From contig JAGPVT010000144.1 of the NCBI GenBank assembly GCA_018066865.1, forward strand, positions 1 through 36,405: a stretch of DNA of 36,405 nt, given 5' to 3'. The notes beneath the pieces are model-generated. The model made no database searches. It was not told the DNA's origin and saw nothing but the letters and a program-made list of their open reading frames with translations. Source of the stretch: Marinobacter sp. Its GTDB lineage: Bacteria; Pseudomonadota; Gammaproteobacteria; Pseudomonadales; Oleiphilaceae. A program made the translations under genes and the position numbers. The first letter of the stretch is position 1. Every line of letters starts with the position of its first letter. Shown piece by piece: positions 34,652 through 36,405 of this stretch.

Positions 34652-36352
34652 ATGAACGCTCCACAACCCAAGCCCGGAATGCCCACAGATAATCAGGGTG
34701 ATCGCTATCTGGCGACCACCCATGAAGTCGTCAATCAGCCGCCAGCGCTGGAAAACTACAACCTGTATGAACAGGACATTGCACTTCAGGAGGCTGTGCA
34801 GCGCGAAGGTGCCGGGAAGGCTGAAAGCGACCTGAAAACCTTCGGCGCCCTTGCCGGTGATGCTGCAATCATCGACCTGGGTTTTCGGGCCAATAACAAC
34901 AAACCAACGTTCAATACCCACGACCGCTTTGGCCACCGCATCGATGAAGTGGATTTCCACCCTTCGTACCACGAACTCATGCGCCTCGCCTTCGAAAATG
35001 GCCTTCACAGCAGCCCCTGGACAGACCCAGGCAAAGGCGCGCACGTTGCCCGTGCGGCCAAATACTACATGCACTCCCAAGTGGAAGCGGCACACTGCTG
35101 CCCGGTCACCATGACCTTTGCCGCCATTCCTTCCATACGCAAGCAACCGGAACTGGCATCGCTCTGGGAATCACGGGTACTGGCCAACAGCTACGACCCC
35201 CGCAATGTCCCCGACAGCCAGAAAAGCTCCGTAACCATCGGTATGGCGATGACCGAAAAACAGGGTGGCAGCGACGTTCGCGCCAACAGCACCCTGGCTC
35301 ATGCCGTGGGGGCCAATGGCCCGGGCCAGGCTTATGAGCTGATCGGCCACAAGTGGTTTGTCTCTGCACCTATGTGCGACGCCTTTCTGGTGTTGGCTCA
35401 GGCCCCCGGTGGATTGTCCTGCTTCCTGATGCCTCGCTGGCGCCCGGACGGCAGCAAAAACCCCTGGCAGGTACAGCGCCTGAAAAACAAAATGGGCAAC
35501 GTCGCCAACGCCTCCAGCGAAGTGGAACTGCGCGGCGCACTGGCCTGGATGATCGGCGAAGAAGGCCGTGGCGTACCCACTATTATAGAAATGGTCGCCA
35601 TGACCCGTTTCGACTGCATGATTGGCAGCTCCGCCGGCATGCGCCAGGCCGTAGCCCAGGCCACACACCACTGCCGCCACCGCAGCGCATTCGGCAGCCG
35701 GCTCATCGACCAGCCCCTCATGCAGAACGTGCTTGCTGACCTGGCCTTGGAAAACGAAGCCGCTCTCGCCTACACCATGCGACTCGCCCGCGCCCTCGAT
35801 AACCAGGATCAGGAACACGAACGCCTGCTGGCCCGCCTGGCCACACCCGTAGGCAAATACTGGATCTGTAAACGCGCACCCAACCACGCCTACGAATCCA
35901 TGGAATGCATCGGCGGCAGTGGCGTAATGGAAGACTGCATTATGCCCCGCCTGTTCCGTGAATCCCCGGTGAACGCCATCTGGGAAGGCAGCGGCAACGT
36001 CCAGTGCCTTGACACCCTGCGAGCTATCCACAAGGAACCTGAAACCCTTGACGCCTTCTTCCGCGAAGCTGCCGAAGCAAAAGGCGCAGACCGTCGCTTC
36101 GACCAGTTCCTGGCGCAACTGCAAAACGACTTCGCCGACCTCAGCGACGTCCAGTACCGCGCCCGCAATCTGGTCGACCGCATGGCTTTGATCATGCAAG
36201 CGTCCCTGCTGCTGCGCAACGCCAACAAAGCCGTGGCTGACGCCTTCTGCGCCTCCAGGCTGCAATCCAATGGCGGCATGAACTACGGCAACCTGCCCTC
36301 AGGCATCGATGCTGCGGCTATTATCAAGCGAGCAACGCCTGTAGTAGGCTAA
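34652..36352 (+). CDS. aidB: Acyl-CoA dehydrogenase, AidB-like
   Basis: 566 residues, FAD-dependent acyl-CoA dehydrogenase fold. It aligns by eye along its length with E. coli AidB: FHPSYHELM, the flavin loop MTEKQGGSDV (200-209), GHKWFVSAPMCDAFLVLAQAPGGL, MTRFDCMIGS and IWEGSGN (near 443-449). E. coli AidB has isovaleryl-CoA dehydrogenase activity and is induced by DNA alkylation under Ada. Here the neighbour is a TetR gene rather than ada, so control may differ and the physiological substrate is unknown. The ribosome binding site AGGAGG (34641-34646) lies in the last codons of the TetR gene. A possible terminator or repeat follows at the window end. Confidence 0.93.
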   Translation: MNAPQPKPGMPTDNQGDRYLATTHEVVNQPPALENYNLYEQDIALQEAVQREGAGKAESDLKTFGALAGDAAIIDLGFRANNNKPTFNTHDRFGHRIDEVDFHPSYHELMRLAFENGLHSSPWTDPGKGAHVARAAKYYMHSQVEAAHCCPVTMTFAAIPSIRKQPELASLWESRVLANSYDPRNVPDSQKSSVTIGMAMTEKQGGSDVRANSTLAHAVGANGPGQAYELIGHKWFVSAPMCDAFLVLAQAPGGLSCFLMPRWRPDGSKNPWQVQRLKNKMGNVANASSEVELRGALAWMIGEEGRGVPTIIEMVAMTRFDCMIGSSAGMRQAVAQATHHCRHRSAFGSRLIDQPLMQNVLADLALENEAALAYTMRLARALDNQDQEHERLLARLATPVGKYWICKRAPNHAYESMECIGGSGVMEDCIMPRLFRESPVNAIWEGSGNVQCLDTLRAIHKEPETLDAFFREAAEAKGADRRFDQFLAQLQNDFADLSDVQYRARNLVDRMALIMQASLLLRNANKAVADAFCASRLQSNGGMNYGNLPSGIDAAAIIKRATPVVG

Positions 36353-36377
36353 GCGAAACCTATCGATCCACTTGGGG

Positions 36378-36405
36378 AGCAGGTGAGGGCGCGCCCTCAC
36401 CTGCT
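36378..36405. repeat. Perfect 28-nt palindrome after the AidB-like gene, at the window edge
   Basis: Two 14-base arms without spacer, centred on GGGCG|CGCCC and beginning AGCAGGTGAG. It lies 25 bases after the stop codon, where a terminator is expected. The window ends on its last base, so a following T tract cannot be judged. GGGG stands just before it and may extend the stem. Confidence 0.75.

Noticed and set aside
35171..36265. 364-codon open frame antisense to the AidB-like gene
   Set aside because: Shadow of a strongly conserved dehydrogenase; no recognisable domain.

Overview
The window is ordinary-looking chromosome from a gammaproteobacterium. Protein sequences and gene order resemble Pseudomonas, but the mix of neighbourhoods fits a marine relative such as Marinobacter. 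That genus assignment is inference, made without a database search. The DNA is moderately GC-rich and tightly packed. No stretch longer than about 270 bases lacks a gene. I saw no tRNA, rRNA, CRISPR array, insertion sequence or prophage.

Left part (1-7160): the 5' part of a vfr/crp-type cAMP receptor gene runs off the left edge and is divergent from an OsmC-family gene. speD follows, the order I recall from the P. aeruginosa vfr region. On the opposite strand are prkB and a 1268-residue PilZ-DUF1631-GGDEF-EAL protein whose catalytic motifs are degenerate, so it is probably a c-di-GMP effector.

Middle left (7161-17512): a lipoprotein metallo-aminopeptidase converges with and overlaps argA. 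The minus strand then reads coaBC > dut > algC > argB > unknown membrane protein > argE > argA. This links CoA synthesis, dUTP hydrolysis, hexose-phosphate mutase activity and arginine synthesis. AlgC carries a large membrane-anchored sensor-like N-terminal half. The unknown protein ends in a small beta-rich segment that looks Sm-like. The likely terminator of this run lies inside the aminopeptidase gene, antisense to it.

Centre (17686-22146): radC and the rpmB-rpmG pair with a structured leader. A very long bidirectional terminator follows. Then come dsbA with an EEP-family phosphodiesterase gene, cytochrome c4, and engB/yihA.

Right centre (22340-27538): a TetR gene is divergent from an aldehyde dehydrogenase, a Tat-type small subunit and a GMC oxidoreductase, followed by coaD. 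This matches the LaoABCR long-chain alcohol oxidation system of P. aeruginosa. A 16-bp perfect palindrome in the divergent promoter is the best operator candidate.

Right part (27596-36405): on the minus strand are a lipase-specific foldase with no lipase gene beside it, then hemB > ppk1 > a DUF945 protein, and a small SutA-like acidic protein. On the plus strand a TetR gene is tightly coupled to an AidB-type acyl-CoA dehydrogenase. The window ends on a perfect 28-nt palindrome.

Nothing here is clearly a wholly new system. The best leads are the degenerate c-di-GMP mosaic protein, the Sm-like tail protein in the arginine run, the sensor-fused AlgC, and the terminator embedded antisense in the aminopeptidase gene.
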